DNA of 64,000 nucleotides from Thalassospira marina (lineage in GTDB: Bacteria; Pseudomonadota; Alphaproteobacteria; Rhodospirillales; Thalassospiraceae): assembly GCF_002844375.1 (NCBI RefSeq), contig NZ_CP024200.1, forward strand, positions 47,501 through 111,500. Direction: 5' to 3'. How positions within the stretch are numbered: the stretch's first letter is position 1; each line of letters begins with the position of its first letter. Shown piece by piece: positions 15,981-25,581 of this stretch. Position numbers and translations under genes: made by a program. A model generated the notes under the pieces. That model did no database searches and was not told the origin of the DNA. It saw only the letters and a list, made by a program, of their open reading frames with translations.

Positions 15981-16949
15981 ATGAAACGGACCCTCGTCGC
16001 GCTTGGCGCGATTGCCCTTGCCTGCGCCAGTTTTTCCCAATCCGCCTTTGCCAAATGGCCTGAACGGGCCGTCACCATCATTGTGCCCTGGTCGGCTGGT
16101 GGTGGTACCGATGCCACCGCACGCGCGGTTGCCCAGCAGCTTGAACAACGGCTGGGCCAGCCTTTTAACGTTGTAAACCGCACAGGTGGCGGTGGCGTGG
16201 TTGGCCATGTTGCCATCGCCAATGCCCCGGCCGATGGATACACCCTTGGCGTGGTGACCATTGAAATGACCATGTATGACGCCCAGGGTATTCCCGGTGC
16301 CAAGCCAGAGGATTTCACCCTGATTGGCCGCTTTAACGCCGATCCGATTGCGGTGAATGTGCGCGCAGATGCACCCTATAAAACGGTTGGCGAGCTGATT
16401 GACGCCGTCAAGGCCCACCCCGGCGATATCAAGGCATCGGGGGCAAACCGTGGTGGCCTTTCCCACCTTGCCTGGGCTGGTCTTTTAAACACGCTCGATG
16501 TAAACCCCGATGCCAGCCCGTGGGTGGCATCCGATGGTGCCGCACCCGCCATGCAGCAACTTGCTGCCGGTGCGATTGATGTTGTTTCCACATCCCCGGC
16601 CGAGGCCCGTTCGCTGGTCGAAGCAGGCGAAGCCAAAACGCTTGCGCTGGTTTCCAACGAACGCAGCGATGCCTGGCCCGATTTAACCACCACGACAGAA
16701 GCCTTTGATATCAACTGGTCGCCGCTGCCATTTCGTGGGTTGGCCGCACCCAAGGGCCTGCCGGACGACATTACCGCCACATTGTCAAAAACCCTGAAAG
16801 ACATTACCGAAGACCCGAAATTCCGGGACTTTATGGCATCCCGCGGGTTCTCGGTTGCCTATCAGGATAGCGAACAATTCACCAATACCGTCATGCAGTC
16901 GCGTGAAGGGCTGGTGAAAACCATGCAAACCCTTGGTCTGGCGAAATAA
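15981..16949 (+). CDS. TTT transporter solute-binding protein (TctC/Bug family)
   Basis: Periplasmic Bug-type receptor of 322 residues with a signal peptide ending near FA-K. It has the family's opening WPERAVTIIVPWSAGGGTD and the loop VVNRTGGGGVVGHVAIANAPADGYTLG, the two beta-hairpin loops that hold a carboxylate ligand through water in Bug structures. RGLAAPKGLPDD follows toward the C-terminus. It feeds TctB/TctA encoded directly downstream. The substrate is unknown. Context (an SDR and an RraA aldolase) suggests a hydroxy or keto carboxylate. Confidence 0.87.
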   Translation: MKRTLVALGAIALACASFSQSAFAKWPERAVTIIVPWSAGGGTDATARAVAQQLEQRLGQPFNVVNRTGGGGVVGHVAIANAPADGYTLGVVTIEMTMYDAQGIPGAKPEDFTLIGRFNADPIAVNVRADAPYKTVGELIDAVKAHPGDIKASGANRGGLSHLAWAGLLNTLDVNPDASPWVASDGAAPAMQQLAAGAIDVVSTSPAEARSLVEAGEAKTLALVSNERSDAWPDLTTTTEAFDINWSPLPFRGLAAPKGLPDDITATLSKTLKDITEDPKFRDFMASRGFSVAYQDSEQFTNTVMQSREGLVKTMQTLGLAK

Positions 16950-16969
16950 CGATAGCCTGGAGCAACACC

Positions 16970-17440
16970 ATGCGTATCGATGACCGCCTTACCGGTTTGA
17001 TATTCGCCGTTCTTGGGGGTGGAGTCATTATTCTGGCACAGCAGCTTCCCGCTGTGCCAGGAACCACCTTTGGCCCCAATCTGATGCCCACCCTGATCGG
17101 CATTGCCATGCTGGTACTGGCATTGAAAATTCTGGTCACGGGGTTTCGTGCTGCAAACAATGGACCGATCATTGATCTTTCCGCCTGGCGTGGCCGCACG
17201 CGCGGCATTATCGCGGCAATCTGGACGATGGCGGGCGTACTTGTCGCCATTTATGCCCTGCCGGTTATCGGCTTTCCGCTGCTGGGCCTGGTTTACACCA
17301 TCGTTCTGATGCTTCTGATGCAAATCCGCCCGGTCATTGCCGTGCCCGTGGCCCTGTTTGTGATTTTGGGCCTGCAATATGTCTTTGCCCAGATCCTGTA
17401 TGTTCCGCTTTCGGCGGGGCCATTTCCCTTGCCGTGGTGA
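16970..17440 (+). CDS. TTT transporter small membrane subunit (TctB family)
   Basis: Hydrophobic 156-residue protein with four predicted membrane segments. It begins RIDDRLTGLIFAVLGG, followed by PGTTFGPNLMPTLIGIAM, the usual TctB opening. It forms the permease with TctA. It lies 20 bp after the receptor gene and overlaps or abuts the TctA start, so the three genes are one transcriptional unit. Confidence 0.83.
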   Translation: MRIDDRLTGLIFAVLGGGVIILAQQLPAVPGTTFGPNLMPTLIGIAMLVLALKILVTGFRAANNGPIIDLSAWRGRTRGIIAAIWTMAGVLVAIYALPVIGFPLLGLVYTIVLMLLMQIRPVIAVPVALFVILGLQYVFAQILYVPLSAGPFPLPW

Positions 17441-17445
17441 CAGAT

Positions 17446-18993
17446 ATGACATTTGAAACCCTGACAACCGCCGCCGAAACCGTTTTTCAGGCCCCCGTCC
17501 TGCTGGCGATTTTAGGGGGGGCTGTATATGGCCTGTTTATCGGCGCCATACCGGGGCTGACCGCCACCATGGCAACGGCCCTTCTTGTTCCGCTGACCTT
17601 TTACCTTGATCCGGTCCCGGCAATTGCCCTGATCGTTTCAACCACCGCCATGGCAATTACGGCGGGGGATATTCCTGGTGCGCTGCTGCGCATTCCTGGC
17701 ACCCCGGCATCGGCGGCCTATGTGGATGAATCCTATGCCCTGACAATGAAGGGCAAGGCCGAAACCGCGCTTAGCATCGGCATCTTCTTTTCTGCCTGTG
17801 GCGGGCTGGTTGGCGCGATTGTATTGCTGATCACGGGGCCGCTTCTGGCCAAAGTTGCGCTGATGTTTTCCAGCTTTGAATTTTTCTGGCTGGCAATGCT
17901 GGGCCTTATGACATCGGCCCTTGTCAGCAGCAGCCAACCGGCACGGGGATTTATCTCGCTTCTGATCGGGTTGCTGATTGCAACGGTCGGCCTTGACGTC
18001 ACCAGCGGCCAGCCACGTTTTACCTTTGGCTCGATTGATCTGATGGGCGGTGTCAGCTTTATCCCCGTCATGATCGGCATGTTCGCCTTTGCCGAGGTAT
18101 TGCGCGGTTTTTCGGCCAATGCATCCTTTCCGCCCGCCCCGGACACATCACGCGCACGCCCGTTTCACGGTATGGGGCGGTTATTTGCCCGCTACCCTTT
18201 CAGTTTTGTGCGCGGTGCATCGCTGGGATCGGCCGTGGGGGCATTGCCCGGCGTTGGCGGGGATGTCGCCGCCTGGATCGCCTATGGCATGAGCAAGCGG
18301 ATGTCAAAAACGCCGGAAAAATTTGGCACCGGCCATGAAGAAGGCCTGATCGAAGCCAGCACATCAAACAATGCCGGACTTTCCAGCGCCTGGATACCTG
18401 CCCTTGTTTTTGGCATTCCCGGCGATGCGGTAACCGCCATTGCCGTGGGTGTGCTGTTCATGAAGGGGCTTAACCCCGGCCCACGCCTGTTTGTTGAAAA
18501 CCCTTCGATGCCAACAGCAATCATCATGACGTTTTTCGTCGCCAATCTGTTGCTGTTTCCCATTGGGTATCTGGCCATCAAGGGCGCGCGCCGCGTGCTG
18601 TCTGTTCCGCGCGGCATTATCGTGCCGGTGGTGCTGGCCTGCTGCATTCTCGGGTCCTTTGCCATCAACAATTCCACCTTTGATATCGGCGTTATGTTTG
18701 TTGCCGGCATCGTTGGTTACCTTCTCGAAGAAAACGGCTTTCCCATTGCCCCGATCATTCTGGGGCTGGTTCTGGGCCCGGTGCTGGAACGCAATTTCAT
18801 CATGTCGATGCAAATTGCCAATGGCAACCTACTGGGCTTTTTTGACCGGCCGATCGCGGCAATCCTCGGCATTGTCGTTTGCACCCTTTTGATCCTGCCG
18901 CTTATTCGTGCTGGCTGGCGCGCCTTTGGCCCGCCGCGCACGCAACCTGCCTTTTCCATACACACGTCCGACCACGAACAAGAGAGAAACTAA
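17446..18993 (+). CDS. TTT transporter large permease (TctA family)
   Basis: Large inner-membrane subunit of about 515 residues with some 12 membrane segments. It carries the two conserved family regions: GLFIGAIPGLTATMATALL near the N-terminus and GSAVGALPGVGGDVAAWIAYG near residue 270, the internal repeat typical of TctA. PTEFASNN-like EASTSNNAGL, FGIPGDAVTAI and LGLVLGPVLERNF also fit. ATG 17446 is used; an in-frame GTG at 17434 overlapping the TctB stop is also possible because neither has a clear ribosome-binding site. Confidence 0.88.
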   Translation: MTFETLTTAAETVFQAPVLLAILGGAVYGLFIGAIPGLTATMATALLVPLTFYLDPVPAIALIVSTTAMAITAGDIPGALLRIPGTPASAAYVDESYALTMKGKAETALSIGIFFSACGGLVGAIVLLITGPLLAKVALMFSSFEFFWLAMLGLMTSALVSSSQPARGFISLLIGLLIATVGLDVTSGQPRFTFGSIDLMGGVSFIPVMIGMFAFAEVLRGFSANASFPPAPDTSRARPFHGMGRLFARYPFSFVRGASLGSAVGALPGVGGDVAAWIAYGMSKRMSKTPEKFGTGHEEGLIEASTSNNAGLSSAWIPALVFGIPGDAVTAIAVGVLFMKGLNPGPRLFVENPSMPTAIIMTFFVANLLLFPIGYLAIKGARRVLSVPRGIIVPVVLACCILGSFAINNSTFDIGVMFVAGIVGYLLEENGFPIAPIILGLVLGPVLERNFIMSMQIANGNLLGFFDRPIAAILGIVVCTLLILPLIRAGWRAFGPPRTQPAFSIHTSDHEQERN

Positions 18994-18994
18994 C

Positions 18995-19813
18995 ATGGTT
19001 GATATTTTCAGCGTCAAAGACAAAGTCATCGTCGTCACCGGTGGTCTGGGACAGTTGGGCACGCAGTTTTCGCAATCCCTGGCCAAAGCCGGCGCAAAGG
19101 TTGCGATTTACAGCCGCCGCCCGTTTGACCGCGATCAGATCGCCGAAAAATTCCCCGGCGTTTCCGACAATATCCGGGTTTATGTTGCCAGCGTCACCGA
19201 CAAGGAAGCCCTGCAAAAAGCAACCGATCAATTGATTGCCGATTGGGGCGTGCCCGATGTGCTGGTAAACAATGCCGGGATTGATTCCAAACCCGACGGG
19301 TCAGCCGAACAAAATGCCCCGTTTGAGGTTTACCCCCAGCGTTACTGGGATGAAATCATTGATACCAACCTGACCGGGGTCATGCTGACCAGCCAGGTGA
19401 TTGGCAGCAAAATGGCCGAAAAAGGCCGTGGCTCGATCATTAATGTCGGGTCGATTTACGGCATGGTATCGCCCAACCAGGCGCTTTATGCCTATCGCGA
19501 GGAACGCGATGGTGTGCCGTTTGTAAAGGCGATTTCCTATGCGGCATCGAAATCCGGCCTTTTGAATTTGACGCGCTATCTTGCGACCTATTGGGGCACC
19601 AAAGGGGTGCGTACCAACCTTATTTCATTTGGCGGGGTAAAAACCGCCAGCTTTGACAAGGAATTCATCGATGCGTTCCTTGATCGCGTCCCCATGCGTC
19701 GCCAGGCCGAGATTGATGAATATAATGGCGTCATACGTTTTCTTGCATCTGACGCGTCATCCTATATGACGGGATCAAACGTTGTGGTTGATGGAGGATT
19801 TACAGCATGGTGA
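18995..19813 (+). CDS. Short-chain dehydrogenase/reductase (SDR)
   Basis: Classical SDR of 272 residues. The nucleotide-binding loop is VTGGLGQLGTQF near residue 15, followed by the NNAGID motif near 90, the catalytic serine in NVGSIYG, and the YAASK catalytic Tyr-Lys pair near 183. A roughly 20-residue insertion (AYREERDGVPFVKAI) sits between the serine and the tyrosine. The arginine after the first strand (YSRRP) hints at NADP preference. It probably oxidises or reduces the carboxylate imported by the TTT system. The gene starts 1 bp after the TctA stop and ends overlapping the regulator start. No substrate can be assigned. Confidence 0.83.
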   Translation: MVDIFSVKDKVIVVTGGLGQLGTQFSQSLAKAGAKVAIYSRRPFDRDQIAEKFPGVSDNIRVYVASVTDKEALQKATDQLIADWGVPDVLVNNAGIDSKPDGSAEQNAPFEVYPQRYWDEIIDTNLTGVMLTSQVIGSKMAEKGRGSIINVGSIYGMVSPNQALYAYREERDGVPFVKAISYAASKSGLLNLTRYLATYWGTKGVRTNLISFGGVKTASFDKEFIDAFLDRVPMRRQAEIDEYNGVIRFLASDASSYMTGSNVVVDGGFTAW

Positions 19814-20559
19814 TAGAGGGGGCAGCCCGCCCGGCAGATCGCGAAAGACTGCATCTTAGTGTGGCGGAAGACCTTGAAAACCGGATTCTAAATGGCAGCC
19901 TGCCGATTGGCGAGCGGTTACCATCGGAAAGCGCGATTGCCCGGGATTTCAATGTCAGCACCCGTTCTGTGCGTGAAGCCATGCAAATTCTGGAAACCAA
20001 GGGTCTGGTCCGGCGCAAGCATGGCGAACGGGCAATGATCGTTCGCGATGATGTGGCCGAATTTCTGGGCACGCTGGCAACAACCGTGCGGCAGCTTTTT
20101 TCCACCAACCCGGATTATCTGGTCCAGTTGATGGATGTGCGCCGCATGATCGAGGTCGAGGTGATCGGCGCGCTCGTTGCGCGTGAAAACCCGATCACAC
20201 CCGAAATTGACGCAGCAATGAACAAGCTGCGTGAAACGGCAAAGGCTGGCGAATTTGGCAAATTCACCGATTGCGACGCTGCCTTTCACCGCGCACTGGT
20301 TCAGTCGGCTGGCAATGATGTCATGGCCGTTCTTTACAACAATCTTTACGGGCTGATTACCGATGTCATCCGTGTCACCAGCCGGGTGCCGGTCAAATCA
20401 CTTGATGTTGCCTGTGCCGAACATGAACGCCTGTATGAGTTGATCAAAAACCGCGATGAAGCCGCCGCGAAAGAAGCAATCGCTGCGCATATCAATAACA
20501 GCAGCGCCTATTTGCAGGTCGCCATCGCCAAGGCCCAAAACAAGGAAACCCAAGAATGA
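19807..20559 (+). CDS. FadR-type GntR regulator (FCD domain)
   Basis: Regulator of 250 residues. The N-terminal winged helix (residues 15-80) has LPIGERLPSESAIARDFNVS and VREAMQILETKGLVRRKHG. The C-terminal FCD ligand domain (about 100-235) has RRMIEVEVIGAL, CDAAFHRALVQSAGND and EHERLYELIKNRD, in which Asp and His residues bind a metal and small carboxylates in the family. Its start overlaps the SDR stop and its own stop overlaps the RraA start (ATGA), so it is embedded in the operon it probably controls. Confidence 0.85.
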   Translation: MVIEGAARPADRERLHLSVAEDLENRILNGSLPIGERLPSESAIARDFNVSTRSVREAMQILETKGLVRRKHGERAMIVRDDVAEFLGTLATTVRQLFSTNPDYLVQLMDVRRMIEVEVIGALVARENPITPEIDAAMNKLRETAKAGEFGKFTDCDAAFHRALVQSAGNDVMAVLYNNLYGLITDVIRVTSRVPVKSLDVACAEHERLYELIKNRDEAAAKEAIAAHINNSSAYLQVAIAKAQNKETQE

Positions 20560-21224
20560 CCACCGATAAATTCGATTATTCCGATACCGACTGGGATGCC
20601 ATTGAACGCCTGAAAAAATGGTATTCCGGCGACATTCACGACAGCATGGAACATCTGGGCCTGTGGGGTTACCTTGGCGGTATTTCCCTGTTTGGTACCC
20701 TGGCACCGGGCGAAGTTGTATGCGGCCCGGCGGTGACGGTTCTGTTCGAACCATCCGACCGCAAAGGCGAACCGCAGGATGTGTATCATAATGCCATCGA
20801 TAATGCGCCCAAGGGCGGCATTATGGTGGTGGATGCATCCTGTGCCGATGGGTCCTGCACGGGCGAACTGATGTCAACCGGGTCAAAAACCCGCGGCCTT
20901 GCCGCCACCATCGTTAACGGAACGGTCCGTGACCTAGCCCAGGTGCGTGAACTGGGTTATCCGCTATTTGGCACCCATCCCAGCCCGGTTGGTGTAACGG
21001 GTAAAAAGGAACCCCGCCATTCACAGGTCCCTGTAACCATTTCAGGCGTTACCATTCGCCCCGGCGACGTTATTTTTGCTGATATTGACGGCGTTGTTGC
21101 CCTGCCCAAGGAACATTTGGTCGCTATTGCCAATGCTGCCGATGATCTGGGTAAAAACGAACAATCCGCCCGCGACCGCCTGCTGACCGGCGAAAAACTG
21201 CAATCGGTCTGGCCTGCTGCCTGA
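20556..21224 (+). CDS. RraA-family aldolase/hydrolase-like protein
   Basis: Protein of 222 residues with the RraA/HMG-aldolase fold: VCGPAVTVLFEP, then GGIMVVDASCADG, CTGELMSTGSKTRGLAATIV, NGTVRDLAQVRELGYPLFG, VTISGVTIRPGDVIFADIDG and VVALPKEHL. The NGTVRD block carries the Arg-Asp pair that in this fold binds pyruvate and the divalent metal in 4-hydroxy-4-methyl-2-oxoglutarate aldolases. Its length and metabolic context favour an aldolase or decarboxylase over the RNase E inhibitor RraA itself. It is the last gene of its operon and meets the convergent CitE-like gene across a bidirectional terminator. Confidence 0.8.
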   Translation: MTTDKFDYSDTDWDAIERLKKWYSGDIHDSMEHLGLWGYLGGISLFGTLAPGEVVCGPAVTVLFEPSDRKGEPQDVYHNAIDNAPKGGIMVVDASCADGSCTGELMSTGSKTRGLAATIVNGTVRDLAQVRELGYPLFGTHPSPVGVTGKKEPRHSQVPVTISGVTIRPGDVIFADIDGVVALPKEHLVAIANAADDLGKNEQSARDRLLTGEKLQSVWPAA

Positions 21225-21247
21225 TTATCCCGACGGAAAAACAAAAA

Positions 21248-21278
21248 CGGGAAACAGCCATTGCCGTTTCCCGCTTTT
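21248..21278. terminator. Bidirectional terminator between rraA-like and citE-like genes
   Basis: Perfect 8-bp stem CGGGAAAC / GTTTCCCG with a 10-nt loop, flanked by AAAAA on the left and CTTTT on the right, so it works for both convergent operons. Confidence 0.82.
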
Positions 21279-21304
21279 CTATTGTGCTACTCTAACGCTG
21301 AAAG

Positions 21305-22198
21305 TCAGATCAATCCGAAACGCTGTGCACGAACCAGCAGCCTTTCGGCGCGTTTGCGCATTGGGGCGTCAATCATGCGGCCTTTCAGAACCGCCGCGCC
21401 CTTGCCTTGTGCCGCTGCGGTCTCAAGGGTTGCCATCACCTCGCGGGCATGGGCAATTTGCTCAACACTGGGGGAAAAAGCCTGGTTTAAAACCGGCACC
21501 AGTGCCGGATGCACACAGGTCGACCCTTCAAAGCCAAACCGGGCAGCACGCAGCGCAATTTCCAGGGTCTTTTCAACATTGGAATAATCGGCCGCACTTT
21601 CCAGCAAACCATACGGCACTAGCCCTGCCTTGCGCGCGGCAAATACCAGTTGCTGGCGTGGTAATAGCAGGGCTTCAGGGTCTGGCTCCATACCGGCCTC
21701 AGTCGCGAAATCTTCGCTGCCCAACAGCAAGCCGATCGAACGCGACGACGCCGTGGCGATATCACTGGCGGCAAAAAAGCCCGCCGGGGCCTCGATCATC
21801 GGAATAAATTTGATGCTGCCTGGCGCAATGCCGCGCTCGGCCTCCAGTTCATCAAGGGTTTCTGCCAGTAAGGCAATTTTATCGGGCCTGTCGGCCTTGG
21901 GCAGCAAAATGGCCTTTAAACCCGGCTGGACAATTTTTTCCAGATCGGGAATAGCCTGCCGCAGGCTGGCATTGATCCGCACCAATACATCGCTGGGGCC
22001 ATCAGTCATATCGGCAATGGCTTCGGCGCACAGATTGCGGGCATTTTCCTTGTCGGTATCGGGAACACTGTCTTCAAGGTCCAACACCACGCCGTCAGCG
22101 CCGCGCTGCTGGGCCTTGCCGACAAATCGCGGATTATTGGCGGGCACATATAGCAATGATCGCCAAGAATAATGCGGTTGATCCGGCAAAACCGTCAT
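21305..22198 (-). CDS. CitE/HpcH-family acyl-CoA lyase
   Basis: TIM-barrel C-C lyase of 297 residues. It opens WRSLLYVPANNPRFVGKA, then DGVVLDLEDSVP near residue 38. Metal and substrate residues are expected in FIPMIEAPAG and LLGSEDFATEAG, and the C-terminal block GFEGSTCVHPALV is the usual CoA-contacting end of CitE-like proteins. Such enzymes cleave malyl-, beta-methylmalyl- or citramalyl-CoA. It follows a CaiB/BaiF CoA-transferase with overlapping start and stop. The pair would activate a hydroxydicarboxylate to its CoA thioester and split it into acetyl-CoA plus a keto acid. The exact substrate is inference. Confidence 0.83.
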   Translation of the reverse strand: MTVLPDQPHYSWRSLLYVPANNPRFVGKAQQRGADGVVLDLEDSVPDTDKENARNLCAEAIADMTDGPSDVLVRINASLRQAIPDLEKIVQPGLKAILLPKADRPDKIALLAETLDELEAERGIAPGSIKFIPMIEAPAGFFAASDIATASSRSIGLLLGSEDFATEAGMEPDPEALLLPRQQLVFAARKAGLVPYGLLESAADYSNVEKTLEIALRAARFGFEGSTCVHPALVPVLNQAFSPSVEQIAHAREVMATLETAAAQGKGAAVLKGRMIDAPMRKRAERLLVRAQRFGLI

Positions 22199-23442
22199 TT
22201 ATCCTTACTCCGGCTAACTAGAGCACTTTCAAAGGCGGCTTTGACCTGGGCATCATCATATCCAATATCGCGCAAGATCTGTTCGCTATGCTCGCCCAGC
22301 CGGGGGGCGGCAAAACGAATGGTGCCAGGGGTATCAGACAAACGCGGAACTGGGCTGTGCATGGCGATTTCACCAAGGTCATCATCAGGCACATCAACAT
22401 AAACGCCACGTTCGATAAAGTGGCGATCTTCATGAATATCGGCAATGTTATAAAGCGGTGATGCCGTTATTTCGGCAGCTTCAAATTTTTCCATCACTTC
22501 ATCGCGGGTATATTGGCCGATCCAGTCGCCAACAATTTTGTCAACCTCCGACCGATGAGCAACACGGGCCGCATTGGTGGCATAGCGGGGGTCGCTGTTC
22601 ATATCGTCGCGGCCCATTAGGCAAAACAGGCGTTCTGCCATGCGCTGCATCGACCCAGAAAGGGCCACATACAACCCGTCTGCCGTTTGATAAACATTGC
22701 GCGGGCTTGATGTATTTGAGCCATTGCCAACCCGTGGCTTTGCCTTGCCCATCAGGGCAAAATCCAGCGCTTCAGGGCCAAGGGTTGAAATAATCGGTTC
22801 CAGCAGCGACAGATCAATCACCTGCCCCTGCCCGGTATCATCGCGCACCCGCAAGGCCGTCATCACCGAAAACGCGCCATATAAACCGGCGATCATATCG
22901 GCCAGGGCCAGCGGCGGCAATAACGGCCCTCCGTCGGCCTCACCATTGCGATGCGCAAAGCCCGACATCCCTTCGACAATCGTGCCAAAACCCGGACGCG
23001 GGCTGTAGGGTCCGGTCTGACCAAACCCTGACACCCGCAAAATCACCAACCCCGGATGATCCTTGCGCAATTGATCAGGTGCCAGACCCATCTTTTCCAT
23101 CGTGCCGGGGCGGAAATTTTCAATCAGCACATCGGCGTGGGCGATCAGGCCGCGCAAGATATCAATCGCGCCATCCTTGCGAAAATCCAGGGCAATACTG
23201 CGCTTGTTACGCCCGTAAACTTTCCAGAAAGACGAAACACCTGCATTTTGCCACGCCCGTAACGGGTCGCCCGATGAAACCGGTTCAACCTTTATAACAT
23301 CGGCACCAAAATCAGCCAATTGCAGCGAGGTCATATTTCCCGCCACAAGACGGGACAGGTCAACAACCACAAGCCCTTTCAAAGCACCGCTTTGTTCGGG
23401 GGTAAAGGCTGCCTTACGCCAATGTGATGTGGATGCATCCAT
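22195..23442 (-). CDS. CaiB/BaiF-family (class III) CoA-transferase
   Basis: Formyl-CoA-transferase-type enzyme of 415 residues. Motifs in order: LVVVDLSRLVAGNMTSLQLAD and FGADVIKVEP near the N-terminus, VYGRNKRSIALD, LIENFRPGTMEKMG, VSGFGQTGPYSPRPGFGTIV, then the catalytic aspartate about residue 172 in PLALADMIAGLYG. The frame extends to a TTG at 23460, but ATG 23442 has AAGGA upstream and is preferred. It should transfer CoA to the dicarboxylate imported by the adjacent TTT system, for the CitE-like lyase to cleave. No dehydratase is present, which argues for a hydroxy acid substrate such as malate or citramalate. Confidence 0.85.
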   Translation of the reverse strand: MDASTSHWRKAAFTPEQSGALKGLVVVDLSRLVAGNMTSLQLADFGADVIKVEPVSSGDPLRAWQNAGVSSFWKVYGRNKRSIALDFRKDGAIDILRGLIAHADVLIENFRPGTMEKMGLAPDQLRKDHPGLVILRVSGFGQTGPYSPRPGFGTIVEGMSGFAHRNGEADGGPLLPPLALADMIAGLYGAFSVMTALRVRDDTGQGQVIDLSLLEPIISTLGPEALDFALMGKAKPRVGNGSNTSSPRNVYQTADGLYVALSGSMQRMAERLFCLMGRDDMNSDPRYATNAARVAHRSEVDKIVGDWIGQYTRDEVMEKFEAAEITASPLYNIADIHEDRHFIERGVYVDVPDDDLGEIAMHSPVPRLSDTPGTIRFAAPRLGEHSEQILRDIGYDDAQVKAAFESALVSRSKDK

Positions 23443-23532
23443 GAAAATTCGGTCCTTCAATTCTATATTTTTATTCTGAAAATTCAGTTTTACGAAGCCG
23501 CGACCAGACCAAGGTTCAGTCGCGGTATAATG

Positions 23533-25038
23533 CTATTCGGTGCCGACACGGCGGCGACGTAAAAACTGCTTGCTGATGATGCTGGCGCAAACCACCAGAA
23601 CCATAAACACTACCAGCGTCAATGAAACCGGACGACTGACAAAGATACTCCATGACCCCTGGGCAAGCATGATCGATTGACGGAAATAGTTTTCCGCCAA
23701 CGGTGCCAAAACCACTGCCAGAATAAACGGACCAGTCGGATAGTCGTTCTTCCGCATCAAATAGCCGATAACGCCGAAGATCAGTGCAATCCAGATATTA
23801 AATGTGCCGTAATTCAGCGAAAACGCCCCGACAATGCAAAGCCCAACTACAATACTGGGCAAATGCTTTTGCACCAGACGCAGCAGGTTCACAAATAACG
23901 GGATCAACAACACATTTGATGCCAGCAAAAAGAAGTTTGCCAAAATCAGACCGGCAATCATGGCCCAAACCACATCGCCGGACTGAACCATCAAAAGCGG
24001 GCCAGGCTGCAACCCAAACATGATCAACGCACCCAGCATAATAGCTGTTCCGCCGGACCCCGGAATGCCCAGCGTAATAAGCGGGATAAGCGATCCCGGA
24101 ACGGCAGCATTGTTTGAAGCTTCGGGGCTGGCAAGACCGGCGATCGCACCCTTGCCAAATGTTTCGGGCCTTTTTGACAATTTACGTTCCAGCGCATAAG
24201 CCAGAAATGTCGCAATTGTGGCGCCAGCACCAGGCAGAATACCGATGAATGTCCCCAAAATTGATCCGCGTACTGTTGGGGCGGATGCTTCTTTCAGGTC
24301 TGCTTTACCGGGAATGTAATCGGAAAAACCGAAATTTGGTTTACCCAAATTTAGAACGATCTTGCGTTCAAGATTATAAAAAACCTCTCCCAGGCCATAA
24401 AGACCAATGATGATGGCAACGAAATCAACGCCTTCAATCAATTCAGGCACAAACGCAAACCGGACATGACCAGAAATATAATCGCTGCCAAAGGTACTGA
24501 CCAAAAAGCCAAAGCAGGTAACGATCAATGCTTTGAAAACATCTGCACCTGCTAACAGTACAATCGTGCTAAGGCCCACTAGCATCAGCATAAAATATTC
24601 CGGCGGCCCGAGGAAAATGGCATATTCCGCAACCACGGGTGCAAAGAACACCAGCACTGCGAGGCCGAAAAATCCGCCAACAAACGAACTTATTGCCGAA
24701 ATACCCAATGCCAGGCCACCCTTGCCCTTGCACATCATCGGATACCCCTCAAGGGCCGTAATAATCGCGGGCGCATCGCCGGGCGTATTAATCAAGATCG
24801 ACGTTATGCGACCACCATACATGGTCCCCATGTAAACACCGGTCAAAAGGCACAAGCCCGATGCGTGGGGCATGCCAAATGTCAAAGGCAGCATCAGCGC
24901 GATACCCGCCGACGGGCCAAGGCCGGGCAGAGCCCCAATGACAGTTCCGATAATTCCGGCAAGGAAAATCAGAACAATATTATGAAAAGTCAGCACGGTT
25001 TCAAAGCCGCCGCTGAGACTGGCGAGAGTATCAAGCAT
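23533..25038 (-). CDS. TTT transporter large permease (TctA family), second system
   Basis: Inner-membrane subunit of 501 residues. The family repeats are GTVIGALPGLGPSAGIALMLP near residue 36 and GSILGTFIGILPGAGATIATF near 263, with PETFGKGAIAGLASPEASNN and TLGIPGSGGTAIMLGAL between later segments. It is only distantly related to the TctA at 17446, so the two are not a recent duplication. It is co-directional with TctB and TctC upstream and followed after 90 bp by the CoA-transferase gene. Confidence 0.9.
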   Translation of the reverse strand: MLDTLASLSGGFETVLTFHNIVLIFLAGIIGTVIGALPGLGPSAGIALMLPLTFGMPHASGLCLLTGVYMGTMYGGRITSILINTPGDAPAIITALEGYPMMCKGKGGLALGISAISSFVGGFFGLAVLVFFAPVVAEYAIFLGPPEYFMLMLVGLSTIVLLAGADVFKALIVTCFGFLVSTFGSDYISGHVRFAFVPELIEGVDFVAIIIGLYGLGEVFYNLERKIVLNLGKPNFGFSDYIPGKADLKEASAPTVRGSILGTFIGILPGAGATIATFLAYALERKLSKRPETFGKGAIAGLASPEASNNAAVPGSLIPLITLGIPGSGGTAIMLGALIMFGLQPGPLLMVQSGDVVWAMIAGLILANFFLLASNVLLIPLFVNLLRLVQKHLPSIVVGLCIVGAFSLNYGTFNIWIALIFGVIGYLMRKNDYPTGPFILAVVLAPLAENYFRQSIMLAQGSWSIFVSRPVSLTLVVFMVLVVCASIISKQFLRRRRVGTE

Positions 25039-25074
25039 GACTGTTTCCAGAACAGATGTTCAAGGGATGGGCGG

Positions 25075-25554
25075 TCAATGAAGTGGGATGCGCAACCAAA
25101 TCGAAAAGATCAGGTAAATCGCCGCCAGCACAATTAGGCTGATCACAACAGATTTAAGCAACCCGTGCCCCGAAAACTGCCACGACAGAACGACCAGCAA
25201 AAAACCAAGCGGGATCAGCACACCAATATACGACATGGCATAGATACTGATCGCAATTGCAACAATTGCGCCGCCAAGCATAAAAGCACCCAACGTTTCC
25301 ACGCCGCTATTTTCGCCCCCATCCCCGCCGTGTGCAGCAGTATCTTGCGGAGCAACAAAGCCACGTTTTGAACGCAACACAGCCCGAACAGCGACAACAC
25401 CAACCAATGCCAGCAAAGCAATGGAAATGTTAAGCGGAATAAAACCCGGACCAAACGTGGTGTCGGTTGAATAGGGCATGTCAAGGCTGCCCCACAGGAG
25501 GCTGCCGGAAAATACCGACAGCCCGCCCAGAAGAATGATCTCCGAAATTTTCAT
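25075..25554 (-). CDS. TTT transporter small membrane subunit (TctB family), second system
   Basis: Protein of 159 residues with four hydrophobic segments. It begins MKISEIILLGGLSVFSGSLL and contains DTTFGPGFIPLNISIALL, the TctB hallmark of a proline-glycine-rich loop after the first helix. A charged stretch of about 30 residues (SKRGFVAPQDTAAHGGDGGE) separates helices two and three. It lies between the TctC and TctA genes of the same operon. Confidence 0.83.
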   Translation of the reverse strand: MKISEIILLGGLSVFSGSLLWGSLDMPYSTDTTFGPGFIPLNISIALLALVGVVAVRAVLRSKRGFVAPQDTAAHGGDGGENSGVETLGAFMLGGAIVAIAISIYAMSYIGVLIPLGFLLVVLSWQFSGHGLLKSVVISLIVLAAIYLIFSIWLRIPLH

Positions 25555-25581
25555 GGAGAACTCCGTTTCTTCGGAAGTTTT

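Noticed and set aside
17446..25038. The two TctA/TctB/TctC sets as a recent inverted duplication
   Set aside because: The corresponding proteins share only family motifs and differ throughout, and their associated enzymes and regulators are unrelated.
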